A stretch of DNA of 64,000 nt from Lepidostoma basale (lineage: Eukaryota; Arthropoda; Insecta; Trichoptera; Lepidostomatidae), in NCBI GenBank assembly GCA_022606425.2, contig JAHDVF020001318.1:62001-126000 (forward strand). Direction: 5' to 3'. The translations under genes and the position numbers were made by a program. Under the pieces are notes generated by a model. It made no database searches, was not told the origin of the DNA, and saw nothing but the letters and a program-made list of their open reading frames with translations. Shown here in pieces: positions 41,976 to 54,060 of the stretch (position 1 is the first letter of the stretch; each line of letters opens with the position of its first letter).

Positions 41976-44521
41976 TACCCTATTTTTTCTGTTATATAAA
42001 CGTAATTGTTTTATTGGACAGAGACATTACAGAGATTTTAATTTACATAAAAATATTAATATTAGTTACTAATTTGTTGTGCTTTGTAAGGGAATTCTAA
42101 AAAAAAAAACTCTTACGTTATTTTTTTTTTCCGCTTTTGGGTATATTTCAGGGCAACCCAAGTAAAATAAATTCAAAAGAGGAAAAATCTGTCTTTCAAT
42201 TTTAAATAATTTAATAATTATTCTAAATTTCAATATTAAATATTTTCTTTTTTAGATTACAACATAGTTAGTAGGTGTGCACCTTTTATATTGAAGGAGA
42301 TACCGCAGTATCATCAAAAGCTTTCAGGTTTTTTTTAATGTCATCGCAAGGTGAAACAATTTTGTAACTAACATGATTATTTTTATATGAATAAAAATCT
42401 CTGTAAAATTTATTAAACAATCTCGTTTAGATTATAATTAAAATTATTTGTGGACTTAATTTCGCTAACATACGAGTATGTTTAAAATAAAGATGTCTAT
42501 GGAAGCTATTTAAAACTTAAAGCAAAGTGACTAAAAGCGGCGTAAATAAACAAGATCGATTTGACAAATGAGTCTCAGAAACTGTCGTTCAGAATTATAA
42601 AGTGCGTGTCTGTCTGCGTCCATGCGATGGCAGTCCCAAAGATTATGGAATATTATGAATTTATTATCATTACGAGTATGTATATGTATTAATAGATGGC
42701 GCTAGTGTAGATTGAACAAAAATATGTGAAGTGTTCTTCAAGATGCTAATGCATATATACGTCTTTAAAAAAATTGTCAGACGTGGTGGTCGTAAGAAGG
42801 GCGGAATGGGGAATGTTGTATTACATAAAGCGATCTATTAACCCAACCAATGACAGGTCATCAGTCCTATAAACGCCTCGACCACCATATTCTGTTTCCA
42901 AAAAACAATTTACATCTTCGTCTCTATTGAGATAAAATTAATCCCTAAAAATGACGACTAACCCGCAATGGGTTAAATCCAGTATTTGTATACTTTCAAC
43001 ATGTTGTATAAGGTATATATTTGATCAAAACCACGTGTGTTAAAAATTGTTTGACACGCAATTTTCAGTTTTCTCCGGGGTTTATATTTTATAAAATGAA
43101 TATATTATTTAGAAAAATGTAGATTTTATATTTGATTATATAACCAGTATTGATTTTTCATTAATCATATAAACTGAACGCTTATTTTTGATAATCCACT
43201 GGCAAAATATAATTATATAGGAGAAGGCATTACTCTTAAAAATATAGATTGTGTATAGTGAAAAAAAATCTAGATTAAAATAATCAAGACCCTCTTTCAA
43301 CTAAGTGATCAAATCAGATAGTCTGGCCTGGTTCAGACATGTGACGTGACTCCAGAATTATATAGATAGAAAAAAGTCTTAAAAGCAAAAGGAAAGACGA
43401 CCCTCGCTTGATTGAGATAAAGATTGATGGACAATATCTCCGCAGATCTGGGGAAGTTAAAGTGGAGAATTGAAAAGAGGGTAGTAAGCGTGATAGGGAG
43501 GTAAGGCAAAATATCTCAAGAAAGGTGAAACTCTTCATGAGTTTTTCGATCAATTATACATTTTAATTAATAATAAAAAGCTTACACGAAAAAACACGTC
43601 GTTAGTAATATAAATAATTATTTTGTTTAATTCAAATATGGTCATAAATCTAACTTTTTTTTATTGTTCGAAGTATTATATAATATATAGTCATATAGTA
43701 CATGCCAAAAAATGATAATATTTCTATGATTTAAACTTATGTATATAAGTCTAAAATTATTGTCACATTCTTTAATATATTATATATTGATAAAGTAGGT
43801 ATTCCATAATTTAGATACATAATACATTTGAAAATTAATGTAATACAAGAATTCGGTATTTAGCAATCTTAATTGTGTTTGACAAAAATGATATCTTTCT
43901 AATAAATTGAATTGAATGCAATTGCACATGGCGAAATTAAAAAATATGAATTGATACATTCACTGATTTTAGCATGAAGCTTCTAAAATTCAAACAAATA
44001 TCTTTCAATTGGCAGATGAAATGAATGTTCGATCGCAGAGAGAATAAATTGAAATGTTCATATAAGTCATCCGATTGAAATAAATTTGAGTAGGAAATGA
44101 AAATGGAAATGAGTTAATGTAGGAAACGGTAAAGTGACGCTGTCATCCTTTATTCGAAAAATGTTCAAAATTCTAAAATACGTTAGGGGGAAAATCATAT
44201 TTGGAAAATTATTAACAAAATCTTTTATGCTTTCCTCTTTAATGTAAATTGACATAAGTGGTGGAGATAAAAAATCACACTTATTTAAGCTACGTTTTAG
44301 TTTAAATATTAAATATACAGGAATAGATGTATAATTTAAAGCACTTATTAAAAAATAAAAAAATATGTATTTCAAATGAACATTGGATGACTGTTAAGGG
44401 GAAAAATTAATAAGCAAACAAACTGAAATGGTGATAAAAATAAATTTAAATGTAAACATTGGTAAACATAGAAAACTTATAGGAATCACGTGCCACACAT
44501 TATTACATGCCGCGCAATATT

Positions 44522-44668
44522 GAGTCGTAGAAATCAACGTGCGTGCATGACACGATGTATGAATGTTGAGGAATAGAAATAAATATATCAGGAATGAAAA
44601 GTGTGGCAGTCCATTCTTTCTGCCTACCCCTCCGCGAGACGGCGTGATGGTTAGTTAGTTTAATACAT
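44522..44668 (+). mobile_element. RTE-like LINE 3' end, family T, copy 3 (short)
   Basis: Contains the R-N-Q-R-A-C-M-T-R-C-M-N-V segment and finishes with CTGCCTACCCCTCCGCGAGA, CGGCGTGATGG and a (TTAG)n start. Only about 145 bp remain. Confidence 0.75.
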
Positions 44669-45364
44669 ATTTTTTTGCTTTATTCAAGTTTAAGTCAGAG
44701 CCTTGACGATTTGTTTTATAATGAGAATGAGAAGTACGTGTTTAATGTAAAACTTGAGTAATTATTTAACGACGCGGTTGGAAGTTTGTAAACAATTGAA
44801 GACTTAAGTAATACAAAAGCTCTCGAGCCTCGCGCCTGTCAAGGAGAGTAAATATTGGTAAAGGGGAAGGAATGTGATTAATCTATCGGGAAGTGACGTG
44901 ACTGATGTTGTGCAGAGAACGAAATAATACATTGTGTTAAAATATTAGAGGGAGGAGAAGATGAAAACATTAACGTTATGTTTAATTATGTAATAAACAC
45001 GTTTGATTTTGAAGTGTTGTGATAGGCGTTTAAGTTGGTTTATTCAATAAAAAATTATAAGTTTACCTCGTATTAATCGTGTTGTTACTACGAGTATAAT
45101 TCAAACACCCGGCGTCCCTGGAAACGACATAAAGTTGGCCAAACATACTACTACAATGACAAGAGAACAGAAGATATATGATGCTTTTTGGATCATTACA
45201 AAACTTACTTGCATTGACACGACGAAAAATGATATTAAAGTATTATATATAAAAAAAACAAACTCAAATCGAACTGAAGGGGGACGAGGTGCAAGACTTT
45301 GCTACAAACCAATTCCTAGTATTGAAACAGAGCAATAAAAATAAAATGTTCATTGAAAGTTAAG

Positions 45365-45520
45365 GCGCTAACACTGTGGAATTCCATTGTAAACACTTTG
45401 GAATTGAATATAAAATGTTGTTTATGTTCCACTTCAATTTATTAAATATCTTTATACAATAAAAATATTAACCACGACATGTTTCGGAGGTGACCTCCAT
45501 CTTCAAATGGAGGATGGAGC
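45365..45520 (-). repeat. dispersed repeat with the clearest hammerhead-like motif on the minus strand
   Basis: Begins TAACACTGTGGAATTCC like the other copies. At 45476-45507, read on the minus strand: TTGAAGA, T, a perfect 5-bp stem GGAGG-TCA-CCTCC, then GAAACATGTC. Only the first C of the CTGANGA core is changed to T. Confidence 0.65.
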
Positions 45521-45605
45521 TTAAGCAGTTACTGCGTTGTTTTTTCTCAATTCAAAAATAAAATATTTGAAACCTATATGTTAAATAAACGAAAAAATAT
45601 AAGAA

Positions 45606-45960
45606 ATAATCATCATTCATTCATTTCTCGGCGCTACATCCCGGTGTGGGACTTGGCCTCCTCCACAACGGTCCTCTACTGACTTCTGTCTCTGACCATC
45701 TTTTTCCGTTCCCCAGCTCCTTCCATTTTCTCCCAATCTTCTTCCACACAATCCGCCCATTTTTTCCTCGGTCTGCCTCTTGTTCTTTTCGCGGGGCACC
45801 CATCTGGATATAATTTGTGGTGTTCTACCCTCTGGCATTCTTTCCACATGGCCAGCCAACCGTAGGCGTTCAGACTTACAGAATTTCACTACTGTATCAT
45901 GGTTAATCAGTTCTTTAAGTTCAAGGTTTCTTTTAATTCTGTAAGTCCCATTCTATATAT
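45606..45960 (-). mobile_element. RTE-like LINE 3' end, family C
   Basis: Minus-strand translation, in two frames joined by a frameshift, gives R-L-R-L-A-G-H-V-E-R-M-P-E, then K-E-L-G-N-G-K-R-W-S, then G-C-S-A-E-K. It ends in a (CATT)n-type tail at 45608-45626. The same family occurs at 36745-36850. Confidence 0.75.
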
Positions 45961-46282
45961 TATTTCTATCCTATAAGAAATAATAGCCGCACAAATTCGA
46001 TAAATACATTAAATACTCGTATTTTAATTTTCTCGTATATATAGTCTCCTAAAGCATTAAAATCTTCGCACAAGTGTGTATGAATATTCTAAATACAATA
46101 TTATTCAATTCACAAGCAATTCTAAAAGGCTTATAATAAAAAAAAACATATATCGTATTTTGTTTGAAGGATGATTGATATTCCAATAACGCGATATCGA
46201 AATGCTTTCAGATTTTCGGGGAAGAAAAATGTGTCATTTTTTATAAAGGAATGTTCGTATATCATGAAATAAAGGAGGCTGT

Positions 46283-46283
46283 T

Positions 46284-46332
<49 letters not shown>

Positions 46333-46345
46333 TATGTGTGTGTGT
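46283..46345. repeat. (TG)n microsatellite
   Basis: About 60 bases of almost pure TG dinucleotides, with interruptions GGGTGTATG near the right end. Likely length-polymorphic. Confidence 0.95.
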
Positions 46346-48447
46346 GCTCGTAGGAGAATGTTGGGAGTCGGCCCTCGTCCCGGCTACTTGAAATGCGCAA
46401 CGGTGACGTCAGAATCCATTATTTTTGCTTAAAAGGGTTGTTATTGCGTCAAATGTTGGTGAAAGTGAGACGGGAATAATAAAAGTTCAGAAACCGTTCC
46501 GTTTGCGCCTTTGTTTTTAATAGCCGCTTGGAACGTAGTCGATTATGTACATATTTTGAACGAAAGAAATGTGTTGCGTGCTAGAAGTACAGGGCGAACG
46601 ACTTTAAAGCGGACTTTTTTACGTTTCGGATTTTATAGTCCTGATTTTCTATCAATCGAAAAACGGTAAAAAGTCTAATTTTACATCCGAAAACTCGAGT
46701 ATGTAACAAATGTTGAGACCATGAAAACATTTAATGAAATTCTTTACATATATATGATATACAATATACATTACGTAAATTACTTTATTATTGTATTTCT
46801 GAATACTGTCTATTTAGAACTTCATTTAAGCACCGCGAAAAATATTTTGGGATAAAAACACACCTCAAAGAAGGACGTAACTTTATCATAAAAAATATAT
46901 AATATATACCATATATCTGAAAGAAAAATGGTCGTTCTAATAAAAATATTCAAGATTTAAAATGATAACATATTTTAATTAAATATCCAAAACATGTCTT
47001 AATTTTGCAATGCTTTTAATGACATTAGCAAAGTAAGCAAATATCAATTGTAAAATAAATATCGCTGATAGATAATATAAATACACAGACACTGACTATA
47101 CAAAAAGAAATATTCTTATTAATTTAATTGCAAAGAAATGTAAAATAAACATTATCCAGATGAATAAACTGTGTATACATATCTATGCTATATAAATTAT
47201 AATTGGTTGAAGTTTTGTGCCAAACACAGGCAACGGCCTAGTTGGCAACAACCTCAGCTTTTCTCGTAAGCTCTCTATACAACAAATGTGCTCGTGTTTA
47301 TAAACATGTATTGATTAAAATATGTGTAGCTGTACGTAAAAACTGAGTCATATAGTCATTATTTAAATACTATGAAAGTTTTCACATTACACGAAAAAAA
47401 TATTCGATTAAGTTTTTATTTACGTTTGAAAAAGTTTAATAATTAAAGGCTGGTTATTACAAAGTTTCTATTGGGTTTAAACATAAAAAAAAGAATAACA
47501 CTGTATCTTAAAACATGTGTCATGAAGAATTTGAGATCACTTTGCATTTTTGCAGTCATTGGTCTTTATATTTAACGCCAATTGGTCTCAAAAACTTATT
47601 TTTGACCCGTTTGATATTTGGTACCTTTTTAATGATTCAAATTCCCCTCAATTCGTCCTGTATTATAAATAAATAAAAATACAATCGTTCGTAATACAAG
47701 TAATATTGTTTTTTCTATTATGCACATAAACCAATTCGGCTCGTAATGATGCTTCTTTTGAAAAGCGGATATAAGCAGGATATATTTTCGGAACTGTTAT
47801 TACAACAATACGGAACATTGTTGATAATAAAATGCTCCACAAATGACGGCGACAGCAAAAACATTCCTTTCCAAGTTCCCATTTCTTTCGAAGTGGAAAT
47901 CCCCGGGTAGATTCACAGCAGTAGAGACAGCTTTTGTACATTATATATTCTCTCGCAAAGCTATTGAGTATTGAGCTACCTACACACGTAGAGCTCGGGT
48001 GTATGTAGGCACCGTGTGTGTACAATCGCTGGCAATCCACAGGGGATAAGGCAAACGATTTTCATTGAAAACGACGCCGGTATTTTCAAGAAAGCTCGAT
48101 ATATTTATTGGGAATGATATTATCCTGAGTGTAAATGGTAAAGTTGAAAGTAAACGTTATTATTTTTGATCGGCAACATTAAGCAATTGAATAAATCATC
48201 AAATGTATGTGTTCGACAACTTGAGCAACAATGTCACATTCATTTTAACTCGATTTTTAAATAAAGCTTGAGTGGCCCTTAAATATGACATTTATGAAAA
48301 TGGAACACGGAACTGAGGATTTAGATGAAAGATGCTGATGAAGAAGAAAGATGAAAGATGAGAAGATTGCCTTTTAGGCAAGCAACTTAAACTTTATAAT
48401 CAAATGATTTTACTGAAATCTCTTAATGGAAGTTCATTTTAAATAAG

Positions 48448-48582
48448 AATGAAATAAAACGATGTTTTTTTTAACTACTTCCAATTTTGTCTTTATTTCG
48501 ACAGCGACCGGTTTCGCTAGGCTCGCTGTCGAAATAAAGACAAAAGTGGAAGTAGTTAAAAAAACATCGTTTTATTTCATTA
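48448..48582. repeat. fold-back repeat with 60-bp arms
   Basis: Left arm AATGAAATAAAACGATG... and right arm ...CATCGTTTTATTTCATT pair over about 60 bp around a 12-base centre (near 48510-48520). The inner arms carry CGACAGCGA and GAAACCGGTC-type text. Outer parts share AATAAAGACAAAAGTGG with the palindrome at 59191, so both belong to one superfamily. Confidence 0.8.
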
Positions 48583-48759
48583 TTATTTAAACTTTATACT
48601 TATAAAGTAAAATTTATCAGGCGTCTTATGCATTTAGAAATTATTGCAGACACAAAAGGTAACAGATTTGCCCACAAGTTTATTATGAAACCTCACAAAT
48701 AATTTAAATAACATATTCTTTCAAATAAATAACGATTAATAATAATTTAAATAACTTTA

Positions 48760-48998
48760 ATGATGTAAATGGGGTACGAAGTCGAGGCAGACCGAGGAAA
48801 ACATGGCATGACCAAATTAACCAAATTTTAAAGGTTGGTCATGTTAGAAGTCGGAGGAATCGACGTGCGTGTATTACTTGTTGTATGAATGTGGAGGAAG
48901 CTAGAGAGGTTTGCAAAGGATAGAGTAGTGTGGCGGTCCATTCTCTCTGCCTACCCCTGCGGGGAAACGGCGTGATGGTTTGTTTGTTTGTTTTTATT
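48760..48998 (+). mobile_element. RTE-like LINE 3' end, family T, TTTG-tailed subfamily, copy 4
   Basis: Contains the R-G-R-P-R-K-T-W-H-D-Q-I-N-Q-I-L and R-S-R-R-N-R-R-A-C segments, then CTACCCCTGCGGGGAAACGG, CGTGATGG and (TTTG)n instead of (TTAG)n. The second such copy is at 61650. Confidence 0.85.
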
Positions 48999-49544
48999 CT
49001 TTCAAAGCATACACATTTGGTGTAATCTATTAAACATCGAAAACAGAATCTATTACACATCGAAAATAGAATCATCTTAATGAATCAAATCATGTAGATA
49101 ATATTTCAGGGCCTATGTATTGATCAGAACTTTAATACTATTATTTATAACAGCTTAATATAAATTATATCGCTGGCGGAAAAATATTGAAAATTTTTGT
49201 TTAGTTATTTACAAGTATTGTTGAATGAGTAAAATGTAAACATTATTATTCTGCTCTCTCAAATATTGAAGACTACTACTATTGTTTTGAGATAAAGCAC
49301 AAAGCACTCCTGAAATTTGGTTGAGACAGCTCAACATAAAACAAAGCGGCCACTTGAATCTTCAGAGTTTAGGGTTCTTGAAGTTTTGTAGCTGAATGAT
49401 TTGATGTTAATATTTTGAACAATTCTATTCGTGTATGCCAATGAACATTTCTATGTTTATATTATAGTTGTATGTACATTTAACGTTGTTAAATATTAAA
49501 CGATTATTATTAAAAATATTAAGTATTAAGTATTACGTATTAAA

Positions 49545-50005
49545 AATATATATTAAGCTCTGATGTTAAAAGCGTACTGCTGTGCGGATGTGAGACTTGG
49601 AAGTCTACCGCGGACGTTATTGGTAAACTCCAGGTGTTTATAAATAGGTGCCTTCGCTCAATATTCAAAATCAATTGGCCCCAAACAGTGTCAAATGCCG
49701 TTCTCTGGACCATGGCAGGCGAAAAGCCAATTAGAGAACAAGTCGCTAGACGCAAATGGCAGTGGATCGGTCACACTCTGAGACTAGCTGGTCGGTCAGT
49801 CAGTCAGTCTCAGGGTGCACTAGACTGGTCCCCTTTGGGGGTAAAGAGAAAGCGAGGCAGACCCTGCAGGACGAGATTAAGGCAGCAGGCCTCACTTGGG
49901 ATGATATTAGGCATCAGGCATGCGATAGAGTCGGGTGGAGAAGGTTCCTTGAGGCCCTATGCACTACGTAGGTGTGACAGGACAACAAGAAGAAGAAAGA
50001 AGACG
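49545..50005 (+). mobile_element. LINE 3' end, CFDP2/BovB-like RTE family, frameshifted
   Basis: First frame: V-F-I-N-R-C-L-R-S-I-F-K-I-N-W-P, W-Q-W-I-G-H-T-L-R, K-R-K-R-G-R-P. Then a second frame continues the product (Q-A-C-D-R-V-G-W-R-R-F-L-E-A-L-C). It ends in an AAG-rich tail at 49985-50005. This is the standard C-terminal end of a reverse-transcriptase polyprotein in insects; it is inactive. Confidence 0.85.
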
Positions 50006-50556
50006 AAATATTAAACAAAATTAATTAAAGTAATTTCATACAGGACTAAAGCTGAATAAATAATTTCTAAATCAAAATATTTATAAAAAGTATGAACATA
50101 CCGAATCAATAAAATCTTAATTTTTCTATTGTATACTAGTACATCGATGAATTGCGTACCTAAACGTAAAATAATTTAAATTTTCTCTTTAGAATAACAT
50201 TTAATTTTCACAACACTTTATTTTAAATATTTCAGATTCATGTTTCCGACTCGGTGAATTTTTTTAAATTATTCAAACTTGAATCAAAAACTCTAAGTTA
50301 TAGCGAATATATAGACATATCGCACGCTTAATAGTAAACTGACCGATTATGGTTTAGGCCAAAATTAAGTTAACATTAGACAGAGGCTTGTGTTAACGCT
50401 ATTCATCTATTTTTCACATTCGTACGTATTTTTCGACTGTTTTTGTTAAAACACCTACTCATGTCAGATCGAGCAAAACTTGCTTTTTTGAGTTAAGCCG
50501 TTCTATTAAGCGTGCGATATATAAAAAATACATATCTCTAGGTGATTGTAAATATG

Positions 50557-50812
50557 ATATTATTATTATTATTATTGTTTTTTTGAAACCATATTTCCAT
50601 CATTACGGGGCGAATCAAATCGATGTAAATGGTATAGCTATCAAATTGACTTTCGGGACATGTGATAGGTAGTTAATTTATCACCATTTTATTGTCACGT
50701 GAATTCTGCACCAGACCAAAGACAGTGTGACAATCAAGCTGCCATCATCGGGAATCGAACCCGGAACCTTCGGGGTGGCAGTCAAATCACTTACCACTTG
50801 GCCAAGAAGGTC
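50557..50812 (-). mobile_element. tRNA-derived SINE, copy 5 (best preserved)
   Basis: On the minus strand it starts with an A box (TGGCCAAGTGGTAAG, about 50790-50806) and an exact B box GGTTCGATTCC (about 50752-50762). The body with CACACTGTCTTTGGTCTGGT follows, then a (ATT)n tail at 50557-50577. This defines the full-length family at about 250 bp. Confidence 0.88.
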
Positions 50813-50846
50813 GTCGTGCACCCATCGTGATAAAAATTATTTTTAT

Positions 50847-51258
50847 AACTAACTAACTAACCATCACGCCGTCTCTCCGAAGGGGTAGGCAGAAACGATG
50901 GACTGCCACAATTTTCTTTCCTGAAATATTTCTCTTGCTTCCTCAACATTCATACACCGTGTCATGCACGCGCGTCGATTTCTCTGACTCCTCACGTGGC
51001 CGATAATCAATATTTGATTTATTTGATTGTGCCACGTTTTCCTCGGTCTTCCTCTATTTCTAGTTCCATTTACATCGTTAACATAGAAATTTTTACCATT
51101 CTTTCTTAATTTATTCTTTCCATGTGTCCAAACCATCTTAATGATCCTTTCATTATTTTGTTCATAACACCATCATTCGCACCACATTCACTTCTTATAT
51201 TTTCATTCGACACTTTATCATACCCAGAGTATCTACACATTCGTTTAAGAGATCTCAT
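50847..51258 (-). mobile_element. RTE-like LINE 3' end, family T, copy 5
   Basis: Ends S-A-Y-P-F-G-E-T-A then the stop and a (TTAG)n tail (50847-50866). Upstream on the minus strand come V-N-G-T-R-N-R-G-R-P-R-K-T-W-H-N-Q and N-R-R-A-C-M-T-R-C-M-N-V. It is closest to the copy at 41497. Confidence 0.85.
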
Positions 51259-51421
51259 GAGATCATTTTTATATTATATATAATATATTAAAAGGAGATA
51301 TCTAAATTTAGATCATCCATCGTTGATTTCTAGTTTATGGACAACTTCTCCACAGTTATTTTATTAGTTCGATAAAAATTCACGATTAAAATAAAAATAA
51401 AATTACGCATTTTTAAGGTTA

Positions 51422-51746
51422 TTAACCACCCTACGTATTTAAACGTACGTGATACGTTTACTGTGACAGTACCATTCTACGCTATCCCGTATCACGTACG
51501 CGCTTGAGAAAAAGTAATGTAACTAAAATGTACATACTGTTAGGGATACGCGCGTGTGCCAACAACACTCGAGTACAAGTCTTCATAAATATGATAGTTT
51601 TACAAGGGGCAGGCGAAGTGTGCGGCCGAGTATTTGACGTTTCGTAATTTAAAAAAATTAAAATTAATATATAATTAAATTTAATTAATAAAAAAAATTT
51701 TTTTTTGCACGTTTCTCGTAAAATAACACAAAGGTAGAGCGGTTAA
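51422..51746. mobile_element. piggyBac-like MITE, copy 3
   Basis: 325 bp from TTAA to TTAA, same orientation as copy 2. Left end TTAACCACCCTACG, right end (reversed) TTAACCGCTCTACC. Slightly more diverged than the other pair, with small indels inside. Confidence 0.87.
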
Positions 51747-52204
51747 CTGCTATTTGAAATTTGTAATATGATAAAAGGTTTCTGAGATATCTTAACTTGT
51801 TATCTTAAGTTATTTTATAAAAGAGTTTACACACAAACTTAACCAGAGATATGAATATATTACGAGAACATTTTTGATAATCGAAGTCGTGCCTATGCAT
51901 TCTTTTCCCTTCGATATTAGGCCAATAAGGCAACCCCCGCTGCCAGCCAGTCAGTTGGCTGAGGGAAAGGAAGATTTCGATTGGGGAATTATGTCGAACG
52001 GTTTCCCTTCGCCGGCACCGTGTTAGGGGGCCTTCTAACCGAATGACCCAGTAAAGAGCCCCCCAGCCGCCCTAACGACCTAGCCACGTACCTACCTACA
52101 GCTACAGCCCACAGTCTATAGTATGGCACCTTAACTGTACAATGCCGCACGATAAAATGTACTCATTTTCGAATAAAGAAAAACAAAATGAAAAAAAAAA
52201 CTAA

Positions 52205-52735
52205 CGGTCACACTTTTTTTATTCCTGACATACTTCCCACGATTTCTCAACATTCATACATCGTGTCATGGACGCACGTCGATTTCTACGACTCCTCACA
52301 TGTCCGACATACAATATTTGATTAATTTGATCGTACCATGATTTTTTCGGTCTTCCTCTGTTTCTAATTCCATTTACACCGTTAACATATAATTTTTTTA
52401 CCATCACTTTTTTATTTATTCTTTCCATGTGTCGATTTCTACGATTCCTCACCTGTCCGACATACAATATTTGATTTAATTGATCGTGCCAAGTTTTTCC
52501 GGTCTTCCTCTGTTTCTAGTTCCATTTACATGATTAACATATATATTATTTTACCATTCCTTTTTCATTTATTCTTTCCATGTGTCCAAACCATCTTAAT
52601 GATCCTTTCATTATTTTGTTTATAACACATTCATTCGCACTGCATTCATATTGAAATTTCCTTTCGACACTCTATCATACACAGATTTTCCACACATTCA
52701 TCTAAGAGATTTAATTTCGAATGCACGCACGTCGA
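52205..52735 (-). mobile_element. RTE-like LINE 3' end, family T, copy 6, internally duplicated
   Basis: The R-N-R-G-R-P-K-K-S-W-Y-D-Q...V-G-H-V-R-S-R-R-N-R-R segment occurs twice in tandem (about 52265-52440 and 52435-52580). The element lacks the usual tail. Confidence 0.8.
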
Positions 52736-53404
52736 ATGCTCCGACTCCTCACATGGCCGAAAAATAAAAATTCCTTTATTATATATTTCTACTCTGGTAA
52801 TCCCACCAGAAGATATCAGCCCACTGTCGAAACCGGTCGAAGCCATAAACCTAAGTGGAACTAAACTTCTACCAAGAAATTTTAAATAACTACCTAAAAA
52901 ATTTAAAGCATAACATTTTGTTTCCTGAACCAAATACTAATAGTTTATTTCAATACATTAAAACTATAACATTAATTGCAATTACAGCATTATACGAAAC
53001 ATTTAAATATACATATTTATATCTTTTTAACATATCGTACCTTCGGTAAGACAAGGGCATACATAGTTGGTAAAAATTCTCAAAATGAGTTAAGTATGCC
53101 AATATATTTTAAAAACATCCCTTTATCTGGAGGAACAAAGTCGCTCATTAAGTTCAGTCTCATTTTGCCAGAGGGCGATAGTGTGTGATCAATATAGCCA
53201 GAATAACACGATTAATATTATTTATTTAATATTAATAGTCTCTAATGAAAAATTACAAAACGTGCAATTGTGCCCTTGTCTTACCGAAGGTGTGATATAT
53301 ATTTTATGCGAATTAAAATGTTATTATTTATTATTATTTTTTATCGAAGGTTGGATAATATTAAAGCTATATTAACTTTGAATGAAGCAGCTTTAAACGG
53401 GGAT

Positions 53405-53760
53405 ATTATGCTGCAACTGAACCATTCCTGAAGGTTTACTAGCCCGAATATTCTTCTTCTCTCAACACTTCGTTTTCCTTTGATTTTACCTTGGATAATC
53501 AGTTGCATCACTTTGTATTTATCGTTTCTTATAACGTGCCCGAAGAATTAGAGTTGTTTGCACTTTATGATCGTGATAATTTATTTTTCTTTCATCATTC
53601 GCTGCAATACTTCCTCAATCGCGAATGTTTCATATGCACGTCCTTGATATTTATAAAATTTACTGTATATCTACATTTCAAAGCCATAAAGTTTTTTGGT
53701 TACAACTTTTGTCAAGATTCACATTTCCATTCAGTAGAACAATATGAGAATGATAAAAAT
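53405..53760 (-). mobile_element. LINE 3' fragment, same superfamily as 63491-64000
   Basis: Minus-strand translation shows L-Q-L-I-like text followed by I-Q-G-K-I-K-G-K-R-S-V-E-R-R-R, and further upstream a decayed F-E-M-W-like segment. This matches the C-terminus seen at the right edge of the window (K-V-E-E-R-R-G-V-R-R-R). Many stops. Confidence 0.65.
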
Positions 53761-53774
53761 TTTGATATTATAAT

Positions 53775-54060
53775 TTAAAAATCAAATCAAATCAAAACAG
53801 TTTATTAACTCAAAAGATATTACAAACAGCAAAATGTTTAAGGCATCTATTGAGTACAAGTAAAATATTATAAAAATACAATATAATACCAGGAACGCAT
53901 TAGAGATGGTTCGACATTAAGAATACAAGATACAAGATTTTAAATTCAAGAGTATTTGTCCCCTGAACGTACCTTCACTAATATTAAAGACGTCGATCTG
54001 CCAGGAGACCGCGTTCAGCAGACTAATTGCTCTTCCCACTGAATCATTGGTTAAAAATAT
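53775..54060 (-). repeat. possible retroelement 3' end with an (ATTTG)n tail
   Basis: The plus strand starts with AATCAAATCAAATCAAA followed by ACAGTTTATTAACTCAAAAG, a layout common for the tail and poly-adenylation side of insect retroelements read on the minus strand. No protein remains, so the class is unknown. Confidence 0.35.

Noticed and set aside
43314..43553. Possible LINE fragment with a TGGTTCAGACATGTG-like stretch
   Set aside because: Resembles the W-F-G-H region of LINE ends, but too decayed to assign.
47663..48040. 125-codon minus-strand open frame
   Set aside because: The longest non-repeat frame in the right half, but no recognised motif and no support as an slo 5' exon; in particular no S0 hydrophobic segment or G-R-I-L end.
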